A DNA stretch of 64,000 bases from Burkholderia sp. USMB20 (GCF_000949135.2 NZ_JTAN02000005.1:186001-250000); one strand, 5' to 3'. Positions 1-9,315 are shown, numbered from the stretch's first letter. Program-made: numbers and translations. The notes: generated from the sequence alone by a model not told the origin.

Positions 1-299
1 ACGTAGTCGTCGGCGCCGAATTCGAGGCCGAGCAGTTCGTCGAACGGCTCGTCGCGCGCCGTCACCATGATGATCACGCCGTCGTATTGCTTGCGTGCCT
101 CGCGGCAGATCTCGAACCCGTCCTTGCCCGGCAGGTTCACGTCGAGAATGACGAGATCCGGGCGCGTGGACAGGATCGCCGGCACGGCGGCGTCACCATG
201 CAGCACAGTGTCGACTTCATAGTCGTTCTTGCGCAGGTAGCCGGCGATCAGCGTGGACAGGCGGGTGTCGTCTTCGACGAGCAGGATGCGAAAGGGCAT
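1..299 (-). CDS. Response regulator, receiver domain (partial, RstA/OmpR-like)
   Basis: Cut by the window edge: only the first 99 residues are present. They form a CheY-like receiver domain with the acidic pair in VEDD near residues 8-11, the phospho-acceptor Asp53 in ILDVNLPGKDG, and Thr80. The lysine and the DNA-binding domain would lie off the edge. The wording LPGKDGFEICREAR resembles RstA-type OmpR-family regulators, which act in the cytoplasm with a sensor kinase that is probably the next gene outside the window. Transcribed away from the glutaminase gene. Family call firm, RstA label tentative. Confidence 0.85.
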   Translation of the reverse strand, partial: MPFRILLVEDDTRLSTLIAGYLRKNDYEVDTVLHGDAAVPAILSTRPDLVILDVNLPGKDGFEICREARKQYDGVIIMVTARDEPFDELLGLEFGADDY

Positions 300-520
300 G
301 GGCAACGGTCGGATCGTACGGGGAGACCGCGGCGGCGGCAGGCTTGCACCGGCTGCCGGCCATCGGTCGAAACGTACCGCATGATACTGCGCCCACCGCT
401 CGCCTGTTTGCCCGATCCGATAAATAAGGGCGCGATTGCTGCCGCGCTTGACGAACCGGCGCCGAAACGGTTCCATACGGGCTCTTTGGAAACCGGGCCG
501 CCCGCCCTGCCTCGCACGCG

Positions 521-1435
521 ATGAACTATCAGCCGATCCTCGAACGCATCCATACCGAACTCGCCCCCTGGATCGGCCAGGGACGCGTCGCCGACTACAT
601 TCCCGAGCTCGCGAAAGTGCCCGCCGACAAGTTCGGGATGGCCGTCGTGACGCTGGACGGAAACGTTTACACGGTCGGCGACGCGCGGGAGCGCTTCTCG
701 ATCCAGAGCATCTCGAAGCTGTTCGCGTGCACGCTCGCGTTCCAGTTGCTGGGCGACGCGCTGTGGGAACGGGTCGGCCGCGAGCCGTCCGGCACCGCGT
801 TCAATTCGCTCGTTCAGCTCGAAAGCGAGCGCGGCAAGCCGCGCAACCCGTTCATCAACGCCGGCGCGCTGGTCGTCACCGACGTGCTGTGCCGCCGCTT
901 CGTCAGGGCCGAGACGGCGCTCGTCGAGTTCGTGCGGCGGCTGATCGGCGCGACCGACCTCGACTACGATTCGCGTGTCGCGCTGTCGGAGCTGCAGCAC
1001 GCGGAACGCAACCGCGCGATGGCGCATTTCATGGCGAGCTTCGGCAACATGCAGATGCCGCCCGATACGGTGGTCGACGCGTATTGCCGCCAGTGCGCGA
1101 TCACGATGAACTGCGTCGAGCTGGCGCAGGCCGCGCTGTTTCTTGCGAACGGGGGCGTCGCGCCCGTTACCGGCGAGCGGGTCGTCGATGCGAGTTCGGC
1201 AAAGCGGCTGTCGGCGCTGATGCTGACCTGCGGCACCTATGACGCGGCGGGCGACTTCGTATATCGCGTCGGCTTGCCTGCCAAGAGCGGTGTCGGCGGC
1301 GGGATCGTCGCGGTGCTGCCGGGGGAGATGGCCGTGTGCGTGTGGGCGCCGGGGCTCGATGCGAACGGGAACTCGCTGGCGGGGACGTTGGCGCTGGAAT
1401 GGTTGACGACTTATACGGGAAGGTCGATTTTTTGA
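521..1435 (+). CDS. glsA: Glutaminase A
   Basis: Hydrolyses L-glutamine to glutamate and ammonia in the cytoplasm. The 304-residue product has the usual length of bacterial serine-dependent glutaminases. It shows the Ser63-x-x-Lys66 active-site pair in SIQSISK and the GKPRNPFINAGALV block near residues 105-120. Serine beta-lactamase-like fold is known for the family. The ATG follows an untranslated gap of about 220 bases shared with the divergent response regulator. No operon partner downstream, since the next gene converges. Confidence 0.95.
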   Translation: MNYQPILERIHTELAPWIGQGRVADYIPELAKVPADKFGMAVVTLDGNVYTVGDARERFSIQSISKLFACTLAFQLLGDALWERVGREPSGTAFNSLVQLESERGKPRNPFINAGALVVTDVLCRRFVRAETALVEFVRRLIGATDLDYDSRVALSELQHAERNRAMAHFMASFGNMQMPPDTVVDAYCRQCAITMNCVELAQAALFLANGGVAPVTGERVVDASSAKRLSALMLTCGTYDAAGDFVYRVGLPAKSGVGGGIVAVLPGEMAVCVWAPGLDANGNSLAGTLALEWLTTYTGRSIF

Positions 1436-1663
1436 CGCACCGAAATCACGCGCAACGCATTCTTTGAAATGTGACGATCGATTCGGCACGCACCTGCAGG
1501 TTGAATCGGGAATGCGTCCTCGGGTAGCGATCGACCCGGAGGACACACTCGCCGCTCCCGAAACCGGACGTTGCGCTCGTCACAATTGGCACGCGTCAAC
1601 TCATCGCATCGGAACACTGAGCGAGCAAAATTCGGACAGGCCGGCGCAAGTCCGGCCACGCAG

Positions 1664-2455
1664 CTAGAAGGCGCTCTTTATCACGCCCCCGTCGGCTCGC
1701 AACGCAGCGCCGGTCGTCGCCGACGAAAGCGGGCTGGCGATATAAGCCACGAGGGACGCCACTTCCTGCGGCGAACCGAATCGCTTGATGAGCGATGTGG
1801 GACGGACCTTCTCGAAGAATTCCTTTTCGAACGCTTCGAACGATTTGCCGTCGGCCTTCGCGAGCGTCTCGACGAATTCGCCCACGCCGCGCGATTTCGT
1901 CGGCCCCGGCAGGATGCTGTTGACCGTGATACCCGTGCCGGCAACGGCTTCGGCCAGCCCGCGCGCAACCGCGATCTGCGCGGTCTTCGTCACCCCGTAG
2001 TGGATCATTTCGGCCGGAATCTGCACCCCGCTTTCGCTCGAAATGAAAATGATGCGCCCCCAGTCGGCCTGCTTCATCGCCGGCAGGAACAGCCGGGCGA
2101 GGCGTACGCCACTCAGGACGTTGACCTCGAAGAAACGCTTCCAGTCCGCGTCAGGAATCTCTTCGAATGGCTTGGGCTCGAAGATGCCGAGGTTATTGAT
2201 CAGGATTTCCACGCCGGGATAGCGTTGCGCCAGTTCGTCGGCCGCTTCGGCCGTACTCAGGTCGCCCGCAAATCCAGCCACATCGCCGCCGGTATCCGCT
2301 TTCAGTTGCGCGACTACGTCATCGACAGATGACTGGGAGCGTCCGTTCACGATCACACGAGCGCCTTCCTGGGCCAGCGTGCTGGCGATAGCGAGGCCAA
2401 TGCCGGCTGTGCTGCCGCTCACCAGTGCGAGTTTGCCTGTCAGATTCAGGTTCAT
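1664..2455 (-). CDS. SDR family NAD(P)-dependent oxidoreductase
   Basis: Classical short-chain dehydrogenase of 264 residues. It has the cofactor motif SGSTAGIG (residues 13-20), a NNLG variant of the structural NNAG motif (87-90), and the catalytic set Ser140, Tyr153, Lys157 in IHYGVTK. The substrate cannot be told. A longer in-frame start lies 42 bases upstream, but AAAGGAAT stands just before the chosen ATG. It follows a second SDR gene on the same strand after about 75 bases, and both diverge from a LysR regulator, which probably controls them. Confidence 0.88.
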   Translation of the reverse strand: MNLNLTGKLALVSGSTAGIGLAIASTLAQEGARVIVNGRSQSSVDDVVAQLKADTGGDVAGFAGDLSTAEAADELAQRYPGVEILINNLGIFEPKPFEEIPDADWKRFFEVNVLSGVRLARLFLPAMKQADWGRIIFISSESGVQIPAEMIHYGVTKTAQIAVARGLAEAVAGTGITVNSILPGPTKSRGVGEFVETLAKADGKSFEAFEKEFFEKVRPTSLIKRFGSPQEVASLVAYIASPLSSATTGAALRADGGVIKSAF

Positions 2456-2530
2456 GAGTGATTCCTTTTTCCGTGGACAAAGTAGACGTGACGACATCGA
2501 GTCTCGAACGACCGGATGTCGCCAACGGGA

Positions 2531-3295
2531 TTACGTACGCGTAATCGATGCGCCGCCATCGACCAGCGAGGCAGTGCCGGTGACAAAGGACGAATCGTCC
2601 GATGCGAGATAAAGCACTGAACGCGCCAGTTCTTCCGGCTTTGCCACGCGCTTGAGCGCATGCAGCCCGGTCACGAACGCCTGCGATTCGTGGGTGTCGT
2701 TCATGCCGCGATACATCTCCGTGTCCACGGCACCGGGCAACACCGCGTTGACCCGCACGCCTTGCGCGCCGTACTCCGCGGCGAGTGCCTGCGTCAAGCC
2801 GATCAGCCCGGCCTTGCTCGCCGCGTAGGCCGCCGTGCCGGGAAACGCGAACGAGTAACCGACGAACGTCGACGTGAAGATGATCGATCCGCCGCCTTGC
2901 TTCAGCATTTCGGGAATCTGGTGCTTCGCGCCCAGGAAGGCACTGGTCAGGTTGGTCGCCAGCGCGGCGTTCCAGCCTGCTTCGGAAATACCGGTGGTCG
3001 GGCCCATCTCGCCGAGCGTACCTGCGTTGTTATAGGCGATGTCCAGACGGCCGAAGCGGCTCACTGCAAGCGCGACCAGCGCTTTCGCGAAGTCCTCCGA
3101 CTGTACGTCGCCGGCCAGATACGCGGCTTCGCCGCCTTCGCTGGCGATCTCCGCCGCGAGCGCTTCGAGTTCCGCGGCGCGCCGCGCCGCAATGACCACC
3201 TTGGCGCCTTCCTTCGCGAACAGCTTTGCAGTGGCACGGCCAATACCTGCGCTGGCACCCGTCACGATGGCGACTTTTCCTGTCAAACGTTGCAT
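2531..3295 (-). CDS. SDR family oxidoreductase
   Basis: Classical SDR of 254 residues with TGASAGIG near the N-terminus, NNAG, and a Ser/Tyr/Lys catalytic triad ending in AAYAASKAG. A TTG two codons upstream is in frame, but AGGAG lies seven bases before the ATG and too close to the TTG, so the ATG was chosen. The C-terminal pattern (VLYLASDDSSFVTG...VDGG) is typical of the family. First gene of a two-SDR unit divergent from the LysR gene, so likely under its control. Substrate unknown. Confidence 0.88.
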   Translation of the reverse strand: MQRLTGKVAIVTGASAGIGRATAKLFAKEGAKVVIAARRAAELEALAAEIASEGGEAAYLAGDVQSEDFAKALVALAVSRFGRLDIAYNNAGTLGEMGPTTGISEAGWNAALATNLTSAFLGAKHQIPEMLKQGGGSIIFTSTFVGYSFAFPGTAAYAASKAGLIGLTQALAAEYGAQGVRVNAVLPGAVDTEMYRGMNDTHESQAFVTGLHALKRVAKPEELARSVLYLASDDSSFVTGTASLVDGGASITRT

Positions 3296-3433
3296 TTCCA
3301 ATCTCCTGATCCGCTGCGTCGGCCAGCGCCCGATGCGTTGGCCCGTGAGAGCAATATAGGCTTCAGTCTTGATTGCAGAAAGGCATAAAAAATGGTCCTA
3401 TCATTAAGTTTTTGTGAATGATCGAGGATCGGT

Positions 3434-4339
3434 ATGGATCGCCTTCGCGCCTTCGAGGTTTTCGTGACGGTGGTGAGCCGTGGCGGCTTCGCGCGCGCGG
3501 CGGAAGCGCTCGGCACGTCGCCGGCCAACGTCACGCGGTACGTGCATGAACTGGAAGCGCATCTCGGCACGCGCCTCCTGAATCGCACGTCACGCACGCT
3601 GTCCCTGACGGAGGGCGGCGAGACCCTCTACGCCCGCTGCAAGTCCATCCTCGACGAGGTTGCGGAGACGGAGGGGCTTGTGTCATCCGCGTCGGTCGAA
3701 CCACGTGGACGACTGCGCATCAATGCGCCCGTGAGCTTCGGCATTCTGTATCTGGCGCCGCTATGGCCCGGGTTCATGCAGAAATATCCGCGAATCGAAC
3801 TCGACATCGGGCTGATCGACCGCGTCGTCGATATCGTCGACGAGGGCTACGATCTCGCCATTCGCATCTCGCGCGCCGGCTCGACCAGCCACGCGGCACG
3901 CAAGCTGGCGACATCGCAAAACATTCTGTGTGCGTCGCCGGCCTATCTGGCCCGCTTCGGACATCCGACCGCGCTGACGGACCTGGTCGAGCATCGCTGC
4001 ATCGGGTACACATATGCGGCCGCCGGCGACGAATGGGAACTGATCGATGGAAACGGCAAGACCCATCCTGTGAGGGTCGACTGCCATATGCATACCAATA
4101 ACGGCGATACGGCGCGCTCGGCAGCGCTCGCCGGGCAAGGGCTGATCTGGCAACCCACGTTCCTGATCAACGACGATCTGCGTGCAGGCAAACTCGTTCA
4201 CGTGTTGCCTGAGTATCGTCTACCCGAGATCGACATACTTGCTGTCTACCCGAGCCGCCGACACTTGAGCGCCAGAGTGCGCGTCATGATCGATTTCCTG
4301 GTCGATGCGTTCGGTGGAGTGCCGCCGTGGGATCGCTAG
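3434..4339 (+). CDS. LysR family transcriptional regulator
   Basis: 301 residues. An N-terminal winged helix-turn-helix (residues 1-60, MDRLRAFEVFVTVVSRGGF) and a periplasmic-binding-like effector domain mark a LysR regulator of the AaeR/DmlR-like subgroup (inference). The start is preceded by a GAGG-type ribosome site. It is divergent from the two SDR genes with about 140 bases between starts. That AT-richer spacer should hold both promoters and the LysR box. Probable activator of the SDR pair; effector unknown. Confidence 0.9.
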   Translation: MDRLRAFEVFVTVVSRGGFARAAEALGTSPANVTRYVHELEAHLGTRLLNRTSRTLSLTEGGETLYARCKSILDEVAETEGLVSSASVEPRGRLRINAPVSFGILYLAPLWPGFMQKYPRIELDIGLIDRVVDIVDEGYDLAIRISRAGSTSHAARKLATSQNILCASPAYLARFGHPTALTDLVEHRCIGYTYAAAGDEWELIDGNGKTHPVRVDCHMHTNNGDTARSAALAGQGLIWQPTFLINDDLRAGKLVHVLPEYRLPEIDILAVYPSRRHLSARVRVMIDFLVDAFGGVPPWDR

Positions 4340-4563
4340 GACAAAAAGCGAGCAGTCGCCACGCCGGTGACAAGATGCAAGCACTTCCAGACCGTACGCG
4401 TGATCGTCCTGCGCGATGGCGGAAGCACATCAAAACCGGCGAGCCGGGGATCACGGCTGGCGACTCAATGGGCTGTTTGGCACGATCTACGCAGACAGCC
4501 CTGGCATTGTCGGTTTTACGCTTCGGGATGTGCAGAGGTACGCGATCCGGCTTCCAGTGAGGG

Positions 4564-5124
4564 CTACGATCCTGTCCGTCCAGGTAGCGTAGCAACCGAG
4601 ACCTGACTGCCGGCGAGCATCCTGTTCGCTCGGCGCACGAACACCCAGTGCCAAACCCAGAGCAAAACCGCAACGCCGCCCGCGATGGAGCCAATGGTAT
4701 TGGGTATTAGCGAAAGAACCTGGGCAAGACACCACCCGATGCCGCTGATCCGGCCGAACGAGCGCAAACCCGACAGAGCCGGATTGATACGAGACTCCGC
4801 TTCCAGGGACTTCGCGACGTTGGAAATAATGAAGAAGTCCTCGATGAAGTTGTATGGCAAGAGGAACATGAGCCAGACACTGTTGGGTTCGGCCGCACGC
4901 GATCCTCGGTTGACCGATTTCAGGGTGGTCCTGAGGTCGCTCGCGTAGGCATAGACCAGCGCCAGGAAAACCGCGATGACGACGATGCCACCGATCGGCC
5001 CAAGCATCTCCATTTCGCCGAGAACGCCTCCGCCTTCAGCGGGATAGATAAGGGGATAGGCGAGCCCAAAGGCAATGGGGATGCTCAGAATGGCTTTGAG
5101 AATGGTCCGCGCAGTTGTGCTCAT
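4564..5124 (-). CDS. Hypothetical integral membrane protein
   Basis: 186 residues from the ATG at MSTTARTI. Hydrophobic stretches near residues 8-25, 38-60, 90-105 and 145-170 suggest about four membrane segments. The FLLPYNFIEDFFIISNVAK stretch is distinctive, but I do not recognise the family. Convergent with the LysR gene upstream in the window. The 13-residue longer reading frame is less likely as it has no clear ribosome site. Expressed alone as far as can be seen. Confidence 0.6.
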   Translation of the reverse strand: MSTTARTILKAILSIPIAFGLAYPLIYPAEGGGVLGEMEMLGPIGGIVVIAVFLALVYAYASDLRTTLKSVNRGSRAAEPNSVWLMFLLPYNFIEDFFIISNVAKSLEAESRINPALSGLRSFGRISGIGWCLAQVLSLIPNTIGSIAGGVAVLLWVWHWVFVRRANRMLAGSQVSVATLPGRTGS

Positions 5125-5369
5125 GTGTATCGGATGGAATAGATGCGTTGTCACAGGCAGCATAGCGAACGATCATTCTCGCCGTGCGATTTTTTCCTGA
5201 TATATGCCGCCTTTTCTCGCGACTCCAGCCGAGTTGGTGTCATTCGCGCCTCCACGGCTACGGCGACCACGTCCAGGATGCAATGGTCATTGCGATCGAT
5301 TCGCTCCCTATGTAGCATCTTCCGACATGTCGACGACGTGGGCCGCGGGTTTCGGCATGGCAAACCGAG
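5125..5369. other. Gap with no confident gene
   Basis: Divergent spacer between the membrane-protein gene and the remnant frame that leads into the PD-(D/E)XK-like gene. Short coding-like patches occur on the plus strand, for example residues reading GDHVQDAMVIAIDSLPM before a TAG at 5313-5315, but no frame stays open. This may be decayed coding sequence joined to the remnant that follows. Confidence 0.4.
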
Positions 5370-5504
5370 TTGACATCTTTCATCGTCCCGCTCAGTGACC
5401 GAGTGCGGGGCGTCGAACGGTACATCCGGCTGGACCGACTCGCGAGCGCCTTGCTGGCTCCGCCGGTCGGCATGTTCATTGATCCGATGCGGGGGGACGT
5501 GTGA
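5370..5504 (+). pseudogene. Short coding-like frame, possible gene remnant coupled to next CDS
   Basis: An open frame (earliest start a TTG, later a GTG at 5403) ends RLASALLAPPVGMFIDPMRGDV and stops with a TGA that overlaps the GTG of the next gene in a GTGA junction. Such four-base overlaps are typical of translationally coupled genes. The frame is closed upstream by a TAG at 5313-5315, so it is either a very small ORF or the 3' end of a broken gene. No family recognised. Confidence 0.25.
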
Positions 5505-6250
5505 GCGGCCAACCATTTCTATCCGGGATTCCCGTCGATCACGTGCTTGATCGCCTCGCGAAAGCCGGAGGCAAAGAGATTGAATCCGGCAAGTTTTCGA
5601 GCCCTGAAAGCTCGGCGGCACTCGCGGTCAATTGCTTTGGCTGGTTCATCGAACGCCCTTGCCAACTGCCGCCACTGAAAGGCCTCGAGGACGCAGGCGT
5701 TCCGGAACTGGTAGACATCGAATTCTGCGCGCGATTTCCATGGGCTGGCGGGCGGCATCCCTGGCTCGACGCCATCGTGCAGACGCCCAGGTGCCTCATC
5801 GGAATCGAGAGCAAGCGTTTCGAGCCTTTCCGGGACGTGAAATCGGTCAGCCTGTCAGCCGCCTATGACCGTCCGGTGTGGGGCGCCAATATGAAGGGTT
5901 ACGAAAGGATGCGCGACCGATTGCGCTCAGGAGACGCGAGGTACGTTCATCTCGATGCCGCGCAACTGGTCAAGCACGCGTTCGGTTTGGTGACCGAAGG
6001 CGCCCGGCGCAACCGCGCACCCGCATTGTTTTATCTTTTCGCCGAACCGGCGGCGCGAGCCGGCCATGTCATCGCCCCGGACAACCTCGCCCGGCACCGG
6101 GACGAAATTGCCAGCTTTGCAGAAGCAGTTGCGGGCGACGCAGTGACGTTTCGTTCCGCGAGCTACAGGGAGTGGATCGGGACCTGGTCGGTGCTTGATG
6201 GACGAATCGCGGTGCATGGACAAGCCATCATCGAAGCGTTCGAACCGTGA
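5501..6250 (+). CDS. PD-(D/E)XK nuclease-like protein
   Basis: 249 residues starting at GTG, preceded by a G-rich ribosome site. An early acidic residue (Glu36 in SPESSAALA) is followed by Asp90 (HPWLD) and Glu103-Ser-Lys105 (LIGIESKRFEPF). The D-x12-E-x-K spacing with a hydrophobic strand between fits the PD-(D/E)XK phosphodiesterase core. It may belong to the PGN_0703-type putative restriction endonucleases (from memory, unchecked). No methyltransferase specific for DNA is adjacent. Alternatives are a repair or mobile-element nuclease. Function inferred only. Confidence 0.5.
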   Translation: MSGQPFLSGIPVDHVLDRLAKAGGKEIESGKFSSPESSAALAVNCFGWFIERPCQLPPLKGLEDAGVPELVDIEFCARFPWAGGRHPWLDAIVQTPRCLIGIESKRFEPFRDVKSVSLSAAYDRPVWGANMKGYERMRDRLRSGDARYVHLDAAQLVKHAFGLVTEGARRNRAPALFYLFAEPAARAGHVIAPDNLARHRDEIASFAEAVAGDAVTFRSASYREWIGTWSVLDGRIAVHGQAIIEAFEP

Positions 6251-6327
6251 CGGGAACACGAAGAACGCATTGCATCACCTCCAGCCGGGCACCCAGTCCG
6301 ACCTGCGCTCCCAACGGCAAGCAATGA

Positions 6328-6711
6328 TCAGAGATCTCCGCGCACTTCACCGGTTCCCAGCGCGCTGCGCTGCCGGTTGACTTCCGCCCAAAGCTCATCG
6401 CTGTCGTCATTGCGCAGCACGACCATCCAGTCCAGTTGATCGTCGGTCACGCCGAAGTATTCCAGGATTTCCCGGCGAATCGCATCGACGAACTGCGCGT
6501 ATTCCGGGGTTGCCTGGGCCTGCGCGTGCAGGGCGTCGTATGCGGCATCGTCCGCGCCGCCGCCGTGCTCGTCGATATAGCGCGAGATCCACTGGTCCAG
6601 TTCGCGGTCGTAATCGGCCTCGGCGCGCATCGCTTGCACAGCCGTGTAGAAATCCAATTGGGCGAACGCGGCGATTGCCGCCGTTGTCGCTTCGTCGAAG
6701 GTAGTCGTCAT
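6328..6711 (-). CDS. Hypothetical acidic protein
   Basis: 127 residues from MTTTFDEA, or 134 from an ATG 21 bases upstream; neither has a decisive ribosome site. Very acidic (many Asp/Glu), mostly helical by eye, with alanine-rich N-terminus and the segment REILEYFGVTDDQLDWMVVL in the second half. No signal peptide or membrane segment. I do not recognise the family. Convergent with the nuclease-like gene. Confidence 0.55.
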   Translation of the reverse strand: MTTTFDEATTAAIAAFAQLDFYTAVQAMRAEADYDRELDQWISRYIDEHGGGADDAAYDALHAQAQATPEYAQFVDAIRREILEYFGVTDDQLDWMVVLRNDDSDELWAEVNRQRSALGTGEVRGDL

Positions 6712-6981
6712 TCCATCTCTCATGTCGGTCATGGCACATCATCGCACGGGCCGCACCCGGGCCGGTGCCGCGAATCCGGACGGTGCAACACACCGCCTCG
6801 CGCCACCAGTCGACCGGGGCAAAGGCGCCGTGAACGGGGGGCACGCCTTCCAGTGCGCCACTCATCGGGGCCGCCCGGCAACAGGACACTCATTTTGCCG
6901 CATTGCGAGCACAGTGAAGAAAGCAACCGGGCGCGGCAAATCGCGGAACAAGTTTCGAGCGTATCGCCGCAAGCGACATAT

Positions 6982-7608
6982 CTAACCCCGCGTGCCGCTT
7001 TTGACGAATGCCAATCGGCTCCACGTCACACCCGCACGCCGATTTCCACACTGCACGGATTCGGTCCGCACATTCAGCACATTGCGCAAGCCATGAGTTC
7101 GTGCAAGCTGGATGGTTTCTTCCGCTGAAACGTCGAACATCCGTCGTCCTTCCGGAACCGGTCCGTAACGCAGGGACACGACCAGCACCGCGCCGTCGCA
7201 CAGGAGAGCGCTGACGTTCGGCATCGCCCGACGGCGCTCGTCTTCGTCAAGGTGCATCCAGACGGCCGACAGCATCACGAAGTCAAATGCTTTTCGCCTC
7301 GTACGCAAGATCGCGAGATCCGGCAGGCTATCGTCCAGCCATTCGATCCGCGGAGACGAATGCTGCCTGATTCCCGCAACGCGCAGCGCATCCACCGGTT
7401 CGACGGCTACGACCGAATGCCCCATCGCCGCGAATGCAGCCGCATCGGTTCCGATACCGGCTCCGACATCGAGAATGCAAGACGGGAGCACGGGAACGAG
7501 ATGCAGGATGGGCTGATGATGTTTCTCGAACGAGATGTCTTGCCATCGCTCGATGAGCGAATGTGCATGCTCCGCGTAGCCTTCCGTGCCGCGTACATTG
7601 ATGGACAC
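6982..7608 (-). CDS. Class I SAM-dependent methyltransferase
   Basis: 208 residues from a GTG that has GGAGAA six bases upstream; the open frame runs 85 codons further but that part reads as non-coding. Motif I is ILDVGAGIGTD (residues 45-55), and the acidic end of strand 2 is VAVEP (68-72). A later FDFVMLSAVWMHL carries the usual motif-4 region, pointing to a Methyltransf_11/25-like Rossmann enzyme. Substrate not predictable. Divergent from the isochorismatase-fold gene across about 260 bases. Confidence 0.8.
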   Translation of the reverse strand: MSINVRGTEGYAEHAHSLIERWQDISFEKHHQPILHLVPVLPSCILDVGAGIGTDAAAFAAMGHSVVAVEPVDALRVAGIRQHSSPRIEWLDDSLPDLAILRTRRKAFDFVMLSAVWMHLDEDERRRAMPNVSALLCDGAVLVVSLRYGPVPEGRRMFDVSAEETIQLARTHGLRNVLNVRTESVQCGNRRAGVTWSRLAFVKSGTRG

Positions 7609-7868
7609 CACCGTTCTCCAAATGTCGGTGTTTCGCGAAGTTTGCCAGATTGCCGGCATTTCAGTATCGCCGACCCGATGTCCAGAGCTGACCGAACCCG
7701 GTCGTCCAGGGCGGCACCGCACTCGCCGGCTCGGCCGGTCTGCACCTAGATGAAATGTCGGTTTATATTGCCGGAGTTCCAACACGCTCGCGCCGGAATG
7801 GTCGACGACGTATACGGAGCGGTCGATTTTCTGAAAACACCGAAGTGACTCATGGGAGAGCATCAGTC

Positions 7869-8504
7869 ATGCAACCGGAACACGCTTCAGATCTCGCAAC
7901 GACTCGCCATGCAGGTGCGGAAGGCGGCACGCACGCGCCGATACCCTCGATCGTTCCGGCACAAACCGCGCTCATCGTGATGCACTACCAGACCGACATC
8001 CTCGGCCTCTTTCCGTCAGTCGCCCCCACCCTGCTCGCCAACACGCGCAAGCTGTGCGATGCAGCCCGGGCGAGCGGTGTCCACGTCTGCTTCGCGAATC
8101 TCCGCTTCAGCCCCGGCTATCCGGAAGTCAGTCCGCGCAACAAGAACGGGCAAGGGATCAAGCAACTCGGGCTGTTCGTCGACGACGGCCCGTGCCCGGA
8201 GCTCGGCCGGCTAGACAGCGAGCCGCTGACTATCGCGCATCGCGCGAGCGTGTTCTTCCGCACCGACCTGCAGGCGCGGCTCATCGCGCGCGGTATCGAT
8301 ACGCTGATCCTGGTCGGGATCGCGTCGACCGGCGTCGTGCTGTCGTCGGTCGCACACGCCAGCGACGCGGATTTCCGGCTGTATACGGTGAAGGACTGCT
8401 GCTACGACCCGGATGAAGTCGTGCACGAGCATCTGTTCGCGACGGCGTTCGAGACGCGCACGACGGTGCTGTCGCTCGCGGACGCGCTGCGGCTGCTCGC
8501 TTAG
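7869..8504 (+). CDS. Isochorismatase-fold hydrolase lacking the usual Cys
   Basis: 211 residues starting at ATG with GGAGAG about nine bases upstream. The fold is recognised from ALIVMHYQTDI (first Asp), the middle segment ending in ASVFFRTDLQARL, and VGIASTGVVLSSVAHASDADF. Cysteine hydrolases of this superfamily normally have a nucleophilic Cys in the TSGCV-like turn. Here the position reads TGVVL, so thioester catalysis by Cys looks impossible, as in true isochorismatases. Substrate unknown. A GC-rich hairpin follows. Confidence 0.75.
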   Translation: MQPEHASDLATTRHAGAEGGTHAPIPSIVPAQTALIVMHYQTDILGLFPSVAPTLLANTRKLCDAARASGVHVCFANLRFSPGYPEVSPRNKNGQGIKQLGLFVDDGPCPELGRLDSEPLTIAHRASVFFRTDLQARLIARGIDTLILVGIASTGVVLSSVAHASDADFRLYTVKDCCYDPDEVVHEHLFATAFETRTTVLSLADALRLLA

Positions 8505-8524
8505 GCGCACGATATCCACGCCAC

Positions 8525-8549
8525 GCCGGCCGGAACGCTTCCGGCCGGC
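8525..8549. terminator. Convergent-gene hairpin
   Basis: Perfect 9-bp inverted repeat GCCGGCCGG / CCGGCCGGC with a 7-base loop. It lies between the converging hydrolase and RNase T2 genes. No T-run follows on either strand, so it may act as a two-way mRNA 3' end protector or a Rho-assisted terminator. Confidence 0.4.
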
Positions 8550-8583
8550 GCCTCGCGCATCACGCCGTGCGCAACTTCGCGCG

Positions 8584-9315
8584 TTACTTCGCGATATACA
8601 CGCCCGACGTCGGGCACGTCCCCTGCGTATTCCCGTCTGTCACGAGCGACGCCGTGCTCGGAAACTGCGTGGTCGCGTTCGTCTTGACCGCGATCCACGC
8701 TTCCGTGAAATAGCTGACGCCATTGGTCTTCGTGCACTTCAGCGACACCGCGCTGCGCGTATTGCTGCCGAACGCGCCTTCGAACGCGGACAGCAGCTGG
8801 TTGCGCGTCACCGTCTTGCCTGCGTTCGCCTGCAGGAACGCGTTGAACGACGTGTTGCCGAGCCGGCTGATCATGCCCGCCGCCTGGTTCCAGTATGCAT
8901 CCGGCGACGCCGAGTTCGAGCAGGTGCCGTGCTTGAACCATTCGTGCTTGTCGAGGCACGACGCCACGCCCGGCATGTAGGTCGACAGCGTATTGCGAGT
9001 CGCTGTGCTGACCGGATACGCATCCATGCTGCACCACTGGTGCGCGTTGTCGAGATCGACGTCGCTCTGCGGCACGCCGCAGTAGAACGGCTGGTTGCCG
9101 TCGTACCGGTTCGGCCAGAGACCATGCTGCGACAGGCTCGTCGCCGCATACGTGCCGGCGAGGCTCGTACACTCCGGCGTGTCGTGCGACGCGCAGAAGC
9201 CGGGTTCCCACGAAGCGGCGAGCAGCAGGTAGTCGTAGCTGGTCTGCGCGACGGCGTGCAGCGAGGCGGATGCAACCGCGATTGCGGCCGCGGCGCGAGC
9301 GAGCGTCTTGAGCAT
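8584..9315 (-). CDS. Secreted ribonuclease T2 family protein
   Basis: 243 residues. A clear signal peptide (residues 1-23, ending HAVAQ) predicts export to the periplasm or outside. Both catalytic blocks are intact: SQHGLWP with His64, and HEWFKHGTC with His124, Glu125, Lys128 and His129. The Cys residues within and around these blocks would form the usual disulfides. The enzyme cleaves single-stranded RNA through 2',3'-cyclic phosphates and could serve phosphate or nucleotide scavenging. GAGGAAA precedes the ATG. Confidence 0.93.
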   Translation of the reverse strand: MLKTLARAAAAIAVASASLHAVAQTSYDYLLLAASWEPGFCASHDTPECTSLAGTYAATSLSQHGLWPNRYDGNQPFYCGVPQSDVDLDNAHQWCSMDAYPVSTATRNTLSTYMPGVASCLDKHEWFKHGTCSNSASPDAYWNQAAGMISRLGNTSFNAFLQANAGKTVTRNQLLSAFEGAFGSNTRSAVSLKCTKTNGVSYFTEAWIAVKTNATTQFPSTASLVTDGNTQGTCPTSGVYIAK

